Shown here one piece after another: positions 5,075 through 11,413 of a stretch of 11,413 nt of DNA. Positions within the stretch are counted from its first letter, which is position 1; each line of letters begins with the position of its first letter. Origin of the DNA: CSBr16-57R1 sp041163265 (lineage in GTDB: Bacteria > Actinomycetota > Nitriliruptoria > Nitriliruptorales > Nitriliruptoraceae); the NCBI GenBank assembly GCA_041163265.1, contig JBEARL010000040.1:1-11413 (forward strand), read 5' to 3'. The notes under the pieces are model-generated. The model saw only the letters and a list, made by a program, of their open reading frames with translations. It was not told the origin of the DNA and did not search any database. Made by a program: the position numbers and the translations under genes.

Positions 5075-6022
5075 ATGACCGCAGCGCAGGACGTCGTCGC
5101 CTACCTGGGCCCGGCCGGCACGTTCACCGAGACCGCCGCCCGCACGCTCGCGGCCGGGACCGACGACGCGTCGCTCCGCGCCTGCCGCGACGTGCTCGAG
5201 GTGCTCCGGACCGTCGAGCGCGGCGAGGCGGCGCGCGGGGTCGTCCCGATCGAGAACACGCTCGAGGGCTCGGTCACCGCGACGCTCGACGCGCTGGCCT
5301 TCGAGACCGACCTGCTGATCCACGGCGAGCTCGAGCTGCCGGTGACGCTGGTCCTCGCGGCCCCGGCCGGCACGACCCTCGCGGACGTCACCACGGTCCG
5401 GTCCCACGTCGTCGCGCTCGGCGCGTCGCGACGGTGGCTCTCCGAGCGCCTCGGCGACGCCGAGCAGGTCCCGTCGGCCTCGACGGCCCGCGCCGCGCAG
5501 GAGGTGGCGGGCCTCGGCGTCGGCCACGCCGCCGTCGTGAACCCGCTGGCCGCGCAGCGGTACGGCCTCGAGGTGCTGGCCGAGGGGCTGTCGGACCGGC
5601 CGGGGAACATGACCCGGTTCGTGACCATCGGCCGGACGCTGCCGCCGGCGACCGGGTGGGACAAGACGTCGCTCGTGGTGTTCATCGACCGCAACCGGCC
5701 GGGCGCGCTGCTCGAGCTGCTCGAGGTGTTCGCCGAGCGCGACCTGAACCTGACCAAGATCGAGTCCCGGCCCACCAAGACCGAGCTCGGCGAGTACTGC
5801 TTCTTCCTCGACGTCGAGGGCCACGTCGCCGACGAGCGGGTCGGGGACGCCCTGGCCGCCGTGCACCGCACCCAGCGGGACCTCAGGTTCCTCGGCTCGT
5901 ACCGCCGGTCGGGCGCCCGGAAGCGGGAGGAGGCCGAGCGCATCGCGAAGGACGACGCCGCGTTCCGGACCTCGGCGGCCTGGCTCGCCGACCTGCGGGG
6001 CCGGATCGCCCCCACCGCGTGA
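5075..6022 (+). CDS. pheA: Prephenate dehydratase
   Basis: A 315-residue monofunctional enzyme converting prephenate to phenylpyruvate for phenylalanine synthesis. The catalytic domain (about 6-188) begins YLGPAGTFTETA (10-21), includes VPIENTLEGSV (57-67) and the catalytic TRF motif (180-182). A C-terminal ACT domain (about 197-276) with GALL (210-213) and ESRP (230-233) should bind phenylalanine for feedback inhibition. The usual SHPQALAQC motif is altered here to SHVVALGAS (110-118), keeping Ser and His. A charged helical tail of about 38 residues follows the ACT domain. ATG 5075 is favoured by GGAGG at 5065-5069, 5 bases upstream; an upstream in-frame start at 4985 would overlap the DUF4446 gene. 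There is no chorismate mutase domain. Confidence 0.96.
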   Translation: MTAAQDVVAYLGPAGTFTETAARTLAAGTDDASLRACRDVLEVLRTVERGEAARGVVPIENTLEGSVTATLDALAFETDLLIHGELELPVTLVLAAPAGTTLADVTTVRSHVVALGASRRWLSERLGDAEQVPSASTARAAQEVAGLGVGHAAVVNPLAAQRYGLEVLAEGLSDRPGNMTRFVTIGRTLPPATGWDKTSLVVFIDRNRPGALLELLEVFAERDLNLTKIESRPTKTELGEYCFFLDVEGHVADERVGDALAAVHRTQRDLRFLGSYRRSGARKREEAERIAKDDAAFRTSAAWLADLRGRIAPTA

Positions 6023-6026
6023 CCGG

Positions 6027-6032
6027 TACCCT
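6027..6032 (+). promoter_or_regulatory. Possible -10 box for the tRNA genes
   Basis: TACCCT fits TAnnnT and lies 5 bp after the pheA stop, about 62 bp before the first base of tRNA-Ser. A short 5-bp hairpin (6038-6042 with 6046-6050) lies just downstream. No -35 is evident; the call rests on position. Confidence 0.25.
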
Positions 6033-6093
6033 GCGCCGTCCGATCCGGACCGGGGCCCGCCGCAGCGTGGACCACGGGCCGGGGAGGGCGCCG

Positions 6094-6184
6094 GGAGGCT
6101 TCGCCTAGTCTGGTCTATGGCGCGGGATTGCTAATCCCGTTGGGAGGGATTCCTCCCTCGAGGGTTCGAATCCCTCAGCCTCCG
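6094..6184 (+). tRNA. tRNA-Ser (anticodon GCU)
   Basis: A complete class II tRNA of 91 nt. The acceptor stem GGAGGCT (6094-6100) pairs with AGCCTCC (6177-6183), and the discriminator is G6184. The D stem is GCC/GGC (6103-6105, 6119-6121). The anticodon stem CGGGA/TCCCG (6123-6127, 6135-6139) holds the loop TTGCTAA with anticodon GCU at 6130-6132, decoding AGC and AGU. The long variable arm (6140-6159) is typical of tRNA-Ser. The T arm is GAGGG-TTCGAAT-CCCTC (6160-6176). The 3' CCA is not encoded (CCG follows). Confidence 0.97.
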
Positions 6185-6186
6185 CC

Positions 6187-6203
6187 GGGCGGCGACGCCG
6201 CCC
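6187..6203 (+). terminator. Hairpin between the two tRNA genes
   Basis: GGGCGGC (6187-6193) and GCCGCCC (6197-6203) form a perfect 7-bp stem with a 3-base loop, 2 bases after the end of tRNA-Ser. No T tract follows. It may terminate the tRNA-Ser transcript or mark its 3' processing; tRNA-Arg begins 19 bases later. Confidence 0.4.
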
Positions 6204-6221
6204 AGCACGACCGCACCACCC

Positions 6222-6296
6222 GCGCGGGTAGCTCAGCCCGGATAGAGCACCTGACTACGGATCAGGCGGCCGGGGGTTCAAATCCCTCCCCGCGCG
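6222..6296 (+). tRNA. tRNA-Arg (anticodon ACG)
   Basis: A complete tRNA of 75 nt. The acceptor stem GCGCGGG (6222-6228) pairs with CCCGCGC (6289-6295), and the discriminator is G6296. The D stem is GCTC/GAGC (6231-6234, 6245-6248). The anticodon stem CCTGA/TCAGG encloses loop CTACGGA with anticodon ACG at 6257-6259. A34 is expected to be edited to inosine to read the CGN codons. The T arm is GGGGG-TTCAAAT-CCCTC (6272-6288). CCA is not encoded. Its 3' half overlaps the end of the btuD-like gene on the opposite strand. Confidence 0.97.
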
Positions 6297-7125
6297 CGAC
6301 GACCTCGGCGGCACCGCCGCCCCGGCCGGCCTCCCGCCGTTCGCGGCGGCGTCGGACCGTCACGCCGACCCGCCCCTCACCGTCGACCTCGGTCGCGACG
6401 TCGACGCCCCAGTGCGCGGCGATCGTCGGCGGCGTCAGCACGGCCGAGGGCGCGCCGTGCTCCACGACCACCCCGTCCGCGAGGACCGCGACCGCGTCCC
6501 CGAACTGACCCGCGACGGTCAGGTCGTGCAGCGTCGTCAGCAGCGTCAGCCCGCGCTCGGCCTGCAGCTCGGCGAGCAGCTCGAGGGTCCCGATCTGCCG
6601 GCCGAGGTCCAGCGCCGCCGTCGGCTCGTCGCAGAGCAGCACCGGCGCGTCGGCGACGAGCGCCCGCGCGAGCACGGCCCGCTGCCGCTCGCCGCCGGAG
6701 AGGGTCGCGACGTCGCGGGCGGCCAGCGCCTCGAGGTCCAGCCGCTGGAGCACGGCCAGCGTCCGACGCCGGTCCTCGAGCGACGCGGAGAAGCGCAGCC
6801 CCTGGTGGGGGGTCCGCCCGAGCAGCACGTACTCGAACACGCGCATGCCGACCGGCACCTCGGGGGACTGCGGGACCACGGCGACGGTGCGCGCGAGGTC
6901 GCGCCGACCGCGCCCGCCACCACCGGCGTCGCGTCCACCGACGGTCACGCGTCCGGAGTGCCGGACCGTCCCCGACAGCGCGCGCAGGAGCGTCGTCTTC
7001 CCGGCGCCGTTCGGACCGAGGAGGCAGCACCAGCCGCCGGCCGGCACCTCGAGGTCGACGCCCCGAAGGACGTCGCGGCCGCCGAGCCGGACGCCGACGC
7101 CCTCGAGGCGGATGCCGACGCTCAT
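6262..7125 (-). CDS. btuD: Cobalamin ABC importer, ATP-binding protein (BtuD-like)
   Basis: A 287-residue ATPase of the iron-siderophore/cobalamin/heme class. It has Walker A GPNGAGKTT (37-45), Q-loop Q86, signature LSGGERQR (142-149), Walker B VLLCDEP (162-168), a D-loop and H-loop His200, so it should be active. It works with the BtuC-like permease whose stop overlaps its start (ATGA, 7122-7125). Substrate is inferred from the cobalamin riboswitch on the operon leader; by sequence alone it could equally be a siderophore or heme ATPase. The last 30 or so residues are Arg/Gly-rich, and the final ones (ARGEGFEPPAA) are the antisense translation of tRNA-Arg: the frame runs 35 bases into that gene. 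The functional domain ends near residue 255, so the tail is probably dispensable. Confidence 0.93.
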   Translation of the reverse strand: MSVGIRLEGVGVRLGGRDVLRGVDLEVPAGGWCCLLGPNGAGKTTLLRALSGTVRHSGRVTVGGRDAGGGGRGRRDLARTVAVVPQSPEVPVGMRVFEYVLLGRTPHQGLRFSASLEDRRRTLAVLQRLDLEALAARDVATLSGGERQRAVLARALVADAPVLLCDEPTAALDLGRQIGTLELLAELQAERGLTLLTTLHDLTVAGQFGDAVAVLADGVVVEHGAPSAVLTPPTIAAHWGVDVATEVDGEGRVGVTVRRRRERREAGRGGGAAEVVARGEGFEPPAA

Positions 7126-8207
7126 GCCCGCGACCCCTGCGAGCGCAGCACCAGCAGGAACGCCGGCGCGCCGACGAGCGCCGTGATGACGCCGATCGGC
7201 AGCTCCGCCGGCGCCTGGACCGTGCGCGCGACGAGGTCGGCGATGACGAGGAACGCCGCGCCGGCCAGCATCGAGAGCGGCACGACCCGCCGGTTCGCCG
7301 TCCCCGCCAGCAGGCGCACGCCGTGCGGGACGAGCAGGCCGACGAACCCGATCAGCCCGCTGACCGAGACGGCCGCTGCCGTGCCGAGCGACGCGACCGC
7401 GACGACCAGCGCGCGCGTGCGGCCGGGCCGGACGCCGAGGGTCGCCGCCTCCTCGTCGCCGACGGCCAGCACGTCGAGCGCCGGCGCCGCGAGCACCAGC
7501 AGCACGGCGCAGACGGCGAGGTAGGGGAGCACCAGCAGCACGTCGTCCCAGCCCGCGGTCGAGAGCCGGCCGAGCAGCCAGCCGTAGACGACCCGCAGCG
7601 AGTCGGCGTACCGCTGCAGCAGGTAGGTCTGCACGGCGGCGAGCAGGGCCGCGACCGCGACGCCGGCGAGGATGAGCGCCGCCGGCCCGACCCCTCCGCG
7701 GCGGCGGAGGCTCAGCACCGCCGTCGCGCCGACCGCCAGCAGCGCCCCCGCGAACGCGGCCGGCGGGACCGCCGCACCCGACGCCGAGGCCCCGGTCACG
7801 ATGGCGAGCGTCGCACCGAGCCCGGCCCCGGCCGCGACCCCGAGCAGGTAGGGGTCGGCGAGCGGGTTGCGGAACACACCCTGGTAGGCCGCGCCCGAGC
7901 CGCCGAGCAGGGCCCCGACGGCCAGCCCGAGGGCGACGCGCGGGGCGCGCAGCTCCCAGAGGATGGCGGACTCGGTCGCGCTCAGTCCGTCCGCCCCGAG
8001 ACCCAGCCGCGCGGCCGCCGACCGCAGGATCGCTCCCGCGTCGATGGGGACCGGGCCGACGGCCAGCCCCACCAGCGCCGCCACCGCGACCGTGGCGAGC
8101 CCCGCGACGAGCAGCGCGGGTGTCAGCTCGCGCGGCCGCGGGGGGACGACCCGGTCGGCGTCGGCCGTTGCGCCGACGTCGACCGGGCTCGCGGTGGTCG
8201 GGGTCAT
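7122..8207 (-). CDS. btuC: Cobalamin ABC importer, permease (BtuC-like, FecCD family)
   Basis: A 361-residue inner-membrane permease of the FecCD/BtuC family. After a 28-residue hydrophilic N-terminus it is highly hydrophobic, with about nine to ten membrane helices. Family motifs include LRAPRVALGLAVGALLGGSG (86-105), GAAYQGVFRNPLADPYLLG (105-123), the cytoplasmic coupling segment DEEAATLGVRPGRTR (251-265) and SGLIGFVGLLVPHGVRLLAG (283-302). It would form a dimer in a BtuC2D2 complex, receiving substrate from the lipoprotein BtuF. The start at 8207 overlaps the btuF-like stop by 4 bases (ATGA), so translation is coupled. The same open frame continues far upstream in other genes' shadow, but the overlap and length (325-360 usual) fix this start. 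Confidence 0.94.
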   Translation of the reverse strand: MTPTTASPVDVGATADADRVVPPRPRELTPALLVAGLATVAVAALVGLAVGPVPIDAGAILRSAAARLGLGADGLSATESAILWELRAPRVALGLAVGALLGGSGAAYQGVFRNPLADPYLLGVAAGAGLGATLAIVTGASASGAAVPPAAFAGALLAVGATAVLSLRRRGGVGPAALILAGVAVAALLAAVQTYLLQRYADSLRVVYGWLLGRLSTAGWDDVLLVLPYLAVCAVLLVLAAPALDVLAVGDEEAATLGVRPGRTRALVVAVASLGTAAAVSVSGLIGFVGLLVPHGVRLLAGTANRRVVPLSMLAGAAFLVIADLVARTVQAPAELPIGVITALVGAPAFLLVLRSQGSRA

Positions 8208-9166
8208 CCGACGGTCCCGGTCGCGACGCCGGCGACGGCCGCTCCGACCTGCTCGACCATGTCGACGATGCGCGGACCCCAGCGGGAGGCGACGTCGTCG
8301 TCCAGCTCGAACACGCGGCCCTCGCGGACCGCGGTCAGCACGTCGAACCCAGCACGCGCGGCGAAGCCCGTGGCCGTGACCGCGCAGCACCGTGTGTCCG
8401 CGAGGAACACGAGGTCGGGGTCGGCCGCGAGGAGGTACTCGGCCGAGAGCTGCGGGTAGCCGAACGCGGCGCCGTCCGGGTCGGCGGCGTCCGCCACGTT
8501 CTCGAGCCCGAGCAGTGCGTACACCGCGCCGACGAAGGTCGACGACGTCGCGGTGAAGTACGTGTCGTCGAGCTCGTGGTAGTAGGTCAGGGGCTCCTCG
8601 AGCACCGGGAGCCCGGCGACGACGGCGTCGAGCCGCGCCCGCAGGTCGGCGACGGCCGCGGCGGCCGCCGCCGACTCGCCGGTCGCGGTGCCGAGCGCCG
8701 TGAGCTGGGTGAACACGTCCTCCAGCGTCGCCGCCGACGGCAGCAGCAGCACGGGGACGCCCAGCGCCTCGAGGCCGGCGACGAGATCGCCCGGGTCGTA
8801 CTGGGCGACGACCAGGTCCGGCTCGTAGGTGGCGATCGCCTCGAGGTTCGGGGTGAAGCCGCTCAGGTCCGTGGTCGGGGCCTCGGCCGGGAAGTCCGAG
8901 TACTCGTCGGCCGCCACGACCCGCGCGCCGGCGCCGATCGCGAACAGGCCCTCGGTCGACGACGGCGAGAGCGAGACGATCCGCTCGGGTCGTTCGAGGA
9001 TGGTGACCGAGGACCCGGCGACCTCGACGGTCACCGGGAACGCGTCGGTGGTGGGTGGTGCCGGCTCGGGCGCGGTGGCGTCGCCGCAGGCCGCGACGAC
9101 CGCGGCCAGGGCGAGTGCGGCGAGCGCCGGGCGTACCGCGACGAGCCGGGGGCGGTCGCTGCGCAT
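8204..9166 (-). CDS. btuF: Cobalamin-binding lipoprotein of ABC importer (BtuF-like)
   Basis: A 320-residue substrate-binding protein. A signal peptide (about 1-26) ends in lipobox VAAC with Cys27, so it should be lipid-anchored outside the membrane. The mature part is a class III (BtuF/FhuD-type) fold: ERIVSLSPSSTEGLFAIGAG (61-80), ADEYSDFP (86-93), NLEAIATYEPDLVVAQ (107-122) and a C-terminal lobe with PQLSAEYLLAADPDLVF (238-254). It delivers substrate to the permease. ATG 9166 is chosen because GGAGG (9172-9176, minus strand) precedes it and the signal peptide begins there; longer starts run through the riboswitch leader. First gene of a three-gene overlapping operon. Cobalamin specificity rests on the riboswitch; a pair of adjacent cysteines (260-261) is unusual. 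Confidence 0.93.
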   Translation of the reverse strand: MRSDRPRLVAVRPALAALALAAVVAACGDATAPEPAPPTTDAFPVTVEVAGSSVTILERPERIVSLSPSSTEGLFAIGAGARVVAADEYSDFPAEAPTTDLSGFTPNLEAIATYEPDLVVAQYDPGDLVAGLEALGVPVLLLPSAATLEDVFTQLTALGTATGESAAAAAAVADLRARLDAVVAGLPVLEEPLTYYHELDDTYFTATSSTFVGAVYALLGLENVADAADPDGAAFGYPQLSAEYLLAADPDLVFLADTRCCAVTATGFAARAGFDVLTAVREGRVFELDDDVASRWGPRIVDMVEQVGAAVAGVATGTVG

Positions 9167-9169
9167 GTT

Positions 9170-9198
9170 CGCCTCCGGTCGTCGAGGGACGGGAGGCG
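9170..9198 (-). promoter_or_regulatory. Shine-Dalgarno-hiding hairpin of the riboswitch leader
   Basis: On the minus strand CGCCTCC (9198 down to 9192) pairs perfectly with GGAGGCG (9176 down to 9170), which is the ribosome binding site of btuF, across a 15-base loop. When formed it would block ribosome access, the usual off-state of a cobalamin riboswitch acting on translation. A second hairpin, CGGTCC/GGACCG (9226-9250), stands just upstream and may take part in switching. Confidence 0.6.
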
Positions 9199-9284
9199 CG
9201 AGCGGCGCGGCGGCGACCCGTCGTGCGGTCCCGGCGTGCCGTTCGGACCGACCCCATGTCCTCGAGGGTCTGTGATGGTCCGCG

Positions 9285-9393
9285 AGGGGGACGGTTCGAC
9301 CGGACTCGCCCCCACCGCCGCGCTCGCGCGCCGGGCGGGGGACCACCGTTGCGGGTCAGTGCCGGGTTCCCACCGGACTTCGACCGTCTCCCT
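9285..9393 (-). ncRNA. Cobalamin riboswitch
   Basis: Minus-strand leader of the Btu operon. The core reads GTCCGGTGGGAACCCGGC then ACTGACCCGCAACGGTG (9362-9344), closely matching the actinobacterial cobalamin aptamer (the family form being GCCGGTG-AATCCGG-ctG-CCGCAaCGGTg). After a hairpin segment, GAGTCCGGTCGAACCGTCC (9307-9289) matches the conserved 3' element (AGTCCGGA-ACCTGCC in the family). The closing stem is visible: AGGGAGACGG (9393-9384) pairs with CCGTCCCCCT (9294-9285) at 9 of 10 positions. About 120 nt separate it from the btuF start, containing the hairpin over the ribosome binding site. Binding of cobalamin should repress the operon. Confidence 0.88.
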
Positions 9394-9402
9394 GCGTCGG
9401 GG

Positions 9403-9408
9403 ACCATA
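9403..9408 (-). promoter_or_regulatory. Likely -10 box of the Btu operon
   Basis: TATGGT on the minus strand fits TAnnnT and would start transcription near 9396, only about 3 nt before the closing stem of the cobalamin riboswitch, an ideal position. No -35 consensus is seen. The expected -35 zone (about 9426-9431) abuts that of serS on the other strand. Confidence 0.55.
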
Positions 9409-9442
9409 GCCGCCGCGGCTCCGGGTGCGTGCAGGCGACGCG

Positions 9443-9448
9443 TAGCCT
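9443..9448 (+). promoter_or_regulatory. Likely -10 box of serS, leaderless transcript
   Basis: TAGCCT ends 7 bp before the serS ATG at 9456, so transcription should begin at or within a base or two of the start codon. There is no Shine-Dalgarno in the gap. This arrangement is typical of leaderless genes, which are common in actinobacteria. Confidence 0.55.
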
Positions 9449-9455
9449 GCGCCGC

Positions 9456-10721
9456 ATGATCGACCCGCGCCTGCTCGTCGACGCGTCCGAGGCCACGGCC
9501 GCGGCGCTGGCACGCCGCGGCGTCGACGCCGCCGCGCTCGGCCGACTCCGCGAGCTCGACGAGGCCCGGCGGGCCGCCGTCGCCGCCCTCGACGCGGCCC
9601 GCGCCGAGCAGAACGCCGCCTCGAAGGCCATCGGCCGGGCCGCCCCCGCCGACCGACCGGCCGCGATCGAGGCCGCCGCCGCGCTGAAGGCCCGCGTCGC
9701 GGACCTCGAGGCCGCGCGCGACGACGCGGTCGCGGCCCACCACGACGCGTTCTCCCGCATCCCGAACCTGCCGCACCCTGACGCGCCCGACGGCGACGAG
9801 GGTGACGGCGTGCTGCTCCGCGAGGTCGGGACGATGCCGGCACTGCCCGGCGTCACCGAGCCCCGCGACCACGTGGCGCTGCTCGAGGCGGCCGACGCGC
9901 TGGACCTCGCGCGCGGCGCGAAGGTGTCGGGCGCCCGCTTCGCGTACCTGAAGGGCGAGGGGGCGCTGCTCGAGCTGGCGCTGGTGCGGTACGCGGTCGA
10001 CGTCGCGCTGGCCCACGGCCACGTCCCCGTCGTGCCGCCGGTGCTGGTGCGCGAGCCGGCGATGTACGGCACCGGGTTCCTGCCGACCGACGAGCAGCAG
10101 CTGTTCGCGACGCGCGACGACGACCTCTACCTCGTCGGCACGTCCGAGGTCCCGCTTGCGGCGCTGCACATGGACGAGGTCCTCGACCCGTCCGAGCTGC
10201 CGCTGCGGTACGCCGGCATCTCCCCGTGCTTCCGGCGCGAGGCCGGCGCCCACGGCAAGGACACGCGCGGGATCATGCGCGTCCACCAGTTCGAGAAGGT
10301 CGAGCTGTTCAGCCTCGTCGCGCCCGAGGACTCGGACGCCGAGCACGAGCGCATCCTCGAGGTCCAGCTCGCGATCCTCGCGGGGCTGGGGCTGCACGCC
10401 CGCGTCGTCGACATCCCCGTCGGCGACCTCGGCGCGTCGGCGGCCCGCAAGTTCGACGTCGAGGCCTGGATGCCCGGGCAGGGCGCGTACCGCGAGGTCA
10501 CGTCCTGCTCGAACACGACCGATTACCAGGCGCGTCGGCTGCGCATCCGCATGCGCGGCGACGGCGACAACCGTCTCGTCCACACCCTGAACGGCACGGC
10601 CCTCGCGGTGCAGCGCACCATCATCGCCCTGGTCGAGCAGCACCAGCGGCCGGACGGAAGCGTCGCCGTCCCGCCGGCGCTGGTCCCCCACCTCGGTCGC
10701 GAGGTCCTGCTGGCGCGGTGA
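9456..10721 (+). CDS. serS: Serine--tRNA ligase
   Basis: A 421-residue class II synthetase that charges tRNA-Ser (one target, tRNA-Ser GCU, is in this window). The N-terminus MIDPRLLVD leads into an Ala/Arg-rich antiparallel coiled coil (about 28-98) that grips the long variable arm. Catalytic motifs: VPPVLVREPAMYGTGFLP (193-210, motif 1 region), TSE at 229-231 for serine binding, FRREAGAHGKDTRG (259-272, motif 2), QFEKVELF (278-285), EVTSCSNTTDYQARR (347-361) and NGTALAVQRTIIALVE (379-394, motif 3). Complete and of normal length. ATG 9456 is chosen over an in-frame GTG at 9429 because family members begin MIDP and a -10 box lies between the two. Confidence 0.97.
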   Translation: MIDPRLLVDASEATAAALARRGVDAAALGRLRELDEARRAAVAALDAARAEQNAASKAIGRAAPADRPAAIEAAAALKARVADLEAARDDAVAAHHDAFSRIPNLPHPDAPDGDEGDGVLLREVGTMPALPGVTEPRDHVALLEAADALDLARGAKVSGARFAYLKGEGALLELALVRYAVDVALAHGHVPVVPPVLVREPAMYGTGFLPTDEQQLFATRDDDLYLVGTSEVPLAALHMDEVLDPSELPLRYAGISPCFRREAGAHGKDTRGIMRVHQFEKVELFSLVAPEDSDAEHERILEVQLAILAGLGLHARVVDIPVGDLGASAARKFDVEAWMPGQGAYREVTSCSNTTDYQARRLRIRMRGDGDNRLVHTLNGTALAVQRTIIALVEQHQRPDGSVAVPPALVPHLGREVLLAR

Positions 10722-10839
10722 CGCGTCGGCGTCGCCGTCCGGTCGCCGTCGGGTCGTCGTCCGGCCGGGGTCGGGGCGCCTGCCCTGCGGCACCCTCCAC
10801 GTCCGGCATGATGTCCCCGAGACCGAGGGATCCCGACCG

Positions 10840-11413
10840 ATGCGGAGCGTGACGGCGGCTGCTGCCGCGCTCGTCCTCCTCGCGGCCTGCGCGGCTCCGA
10901 CGGCGGGGCCGATCGACCCGGTGGATCCCGACGCGCCGGCGGCGACCGCGCCGGATGCGGACGCTGCCGCCTGCGCGCCGCTGGACGCCCCCCTCGTCCC
11001 CATCGGGACGACCGTCGACCTCACGTCGGGCCGCGGTGCCGGTGCGGTCGGACTCGCGTCCGGTGTCCGCGACGTCGAGGTCCTCGACCTCGGCGGCGGC
11101 GACGCGACGGCGCTGGCCGCCGCGCTCGCCGACGTCCTCGACCCCTGCGCCGACGGCCAGCCCGTGGCGGCGAGCGGGAGCCTCGGCGCGCTGGTCGTCG
11201 CCGGTGCGCTCGCCGCGGCCGAGGGTCGACCGTTGGACCCGCCGGCCCGAGCCGACGTCGTCGCCGACCCCGCGGCGGGCGCGGCGGCCACCGCGTCCGC
11301 GGCCGTCGACCTGCTCGCCCGGTGGGGCGCGACCGAGGTCCTCGTCGTCGCCGAGGAGGACGCCGCGGCCTGGGCCGCGCTCGTCGTCGAGGCAACCACG
11401 CAGGCGGTCCCGC
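10840..11413 (+). CDS. Putative secreted lipoprotein, 3' end beyond window
   Basis: The frame stays open from ATG 10840 to the window edge, giving 191 full codons. It begins MRSVTAAAAALVLLAAC: a short positively charged start, a hydrophobic stretch and lipobox LAAC with Cys17, so it is probably a lipid-anchored exported protein. A Pro/Ala/Asp-rich linker follows to about residue 45, then an Ala-rich domain with alternating helix and strand, including VAASGSLGALVVAGALAAAE and LLARWGATEVLVVAEE. These two segments vaguely recall cell-wall-binding repeat 2 domains, but I do not regard that as an identification. Two further cysteines lie at about residues 45 and 102. GAGGGA (10826-10831) is a possible ribosome binding site. 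Function unrecognised; incomplete. Confidence 0.75.
   Translation, partial: MRSVTAAAAALVLLAACAAPTAGPIDPVDPDAPAATAPDADAAACAPLDAPLVPIGTTVDLTSGRGAGAVGLASGVRDVEVLDLGGGDATALAAALADVLDPCADGQPVAASGSLGALVVAGALAAAEGRPLDPPARADVVADPAAGAAATASAAVDLLARWGATEVLVVAEEDAAAWAALVVEATTQAVP

Noticed and set aside
6106..6111. TAGTCT as a -10 promoter hexamer
   Set aside because: It lies in the D loop of tRNA-Ser once the acceptor stem is placed at 6094-6100.
6128..6508. Plus-strand open frame of 126 codons
   Set aside because: It begins in the tRNA-Ser anticodon loop, crosses tRNA-Arg and then lies antisense to the ATPase gene; no family resemblance.
9167..9346. Upstream ATG at 9346 for the btuF-like gene
   Set aside because: It would translate through the cobalamin riboswitch and put a 60-residue Arg-rich extension before a clear lipoprotein signal peptide.
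9429..9455. GTG 9429 as the serS start
   Set aside because: It would put the TAGCCT box inside the gene and add nine residues before the family-typical MIDP start; it also has no ribosome binding site.
7122..11399. A single minus-strand protein of over 1400 residues
   Set aside because: A high-GC artefact: it is the permease at its C-terminus joined to frame shadows of btuF and serS. The true permease start at 8207 overlaps the btuF stop.
1..11413. CRISPR arrays, insertion sequences, prophage or defence genes
   Set aside because: No regularly spaced repeats, transposase motifs, integrase or phage-like genes were seen; the window is core chromosome.

Overview
The window is very GC-rich (by eye well above 70%) and gene-dense, with frequent GTG starts, ATGA start/stop overlaps, TAnnnT-type -10 hexamers lacking good -35 boxes, and tRNA genes without an encoded CCA. 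Together with the gene families this points to a high-GC actinobacterium (Actinomycetota), perhaps a deep-branching class. I cannot name the genus. Most of the window is core housekeeping chromosome, with no phage, insertion sequence, CRISPR or toxin genes.

Layout. 134-535 is a DUF302 gene that converges on a ribosomal protein pair, L28 then L33, read on the minus strand (566-969, start and stop overlapping). Across a divergent 233-bp promoter region lies the plus-strand type B L31 gene (1203-1448), followed 13 bp later by moaA (1462-2463). All three ribosomal proteins are the zinc-free type. A 408-bp non-coding gap (2464-2871) separates moaA from the convergent minus-strand mog/moaB gene (2872-3354). 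This gap holds several hairpins, a nested inverted repeat spanning about 194 bp, and a five-run G-quadruplex motif; it is the least explained part of the window. Divergent from mog, the plus strand carries purC (3476-4387), a DUF4446 membrane-anchored protein (4492-5034), pheA (5075-6022), tRNA-Ser(GCU) (6094-6184) and tRNA-Arg(ACG) (6222-6296).

From 9166 down to 6262 the minus strand carries a tightly overlapping btuF-btuC-btuD-like ABC importer operon. Its roughly 230-nt leader contains a recognisable cobalamin riboswitch (9285-9393), and just before the start codon a hairpin that hides the Shine-Dalgarno sequence, so the operon is best read as a vitamin B12 uptake system shut down by B12. 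Its last gene runs antisense into tRNA-Arg. Divergent from it, serS (9456-10721) has a -10 box only 7 bp before its ATG and is probably leaderless. The window ends inside an unrecognised secreted lipoprotein (from 10840).

Functional links: moaA and mog both serve molybdenum cofactor synthesis; purC (purines), pheA (phenylalanine), serS with the two tRNAs and the three ribosomal proteins are core biosynthesis and translation; the Btu operon supplies cobalamin. I see no wholly new protein system. The best candidates for something undescribed are the structured moaA-mog gap and the coupling of C-minus ribosomal proteins without a visible Zur site.
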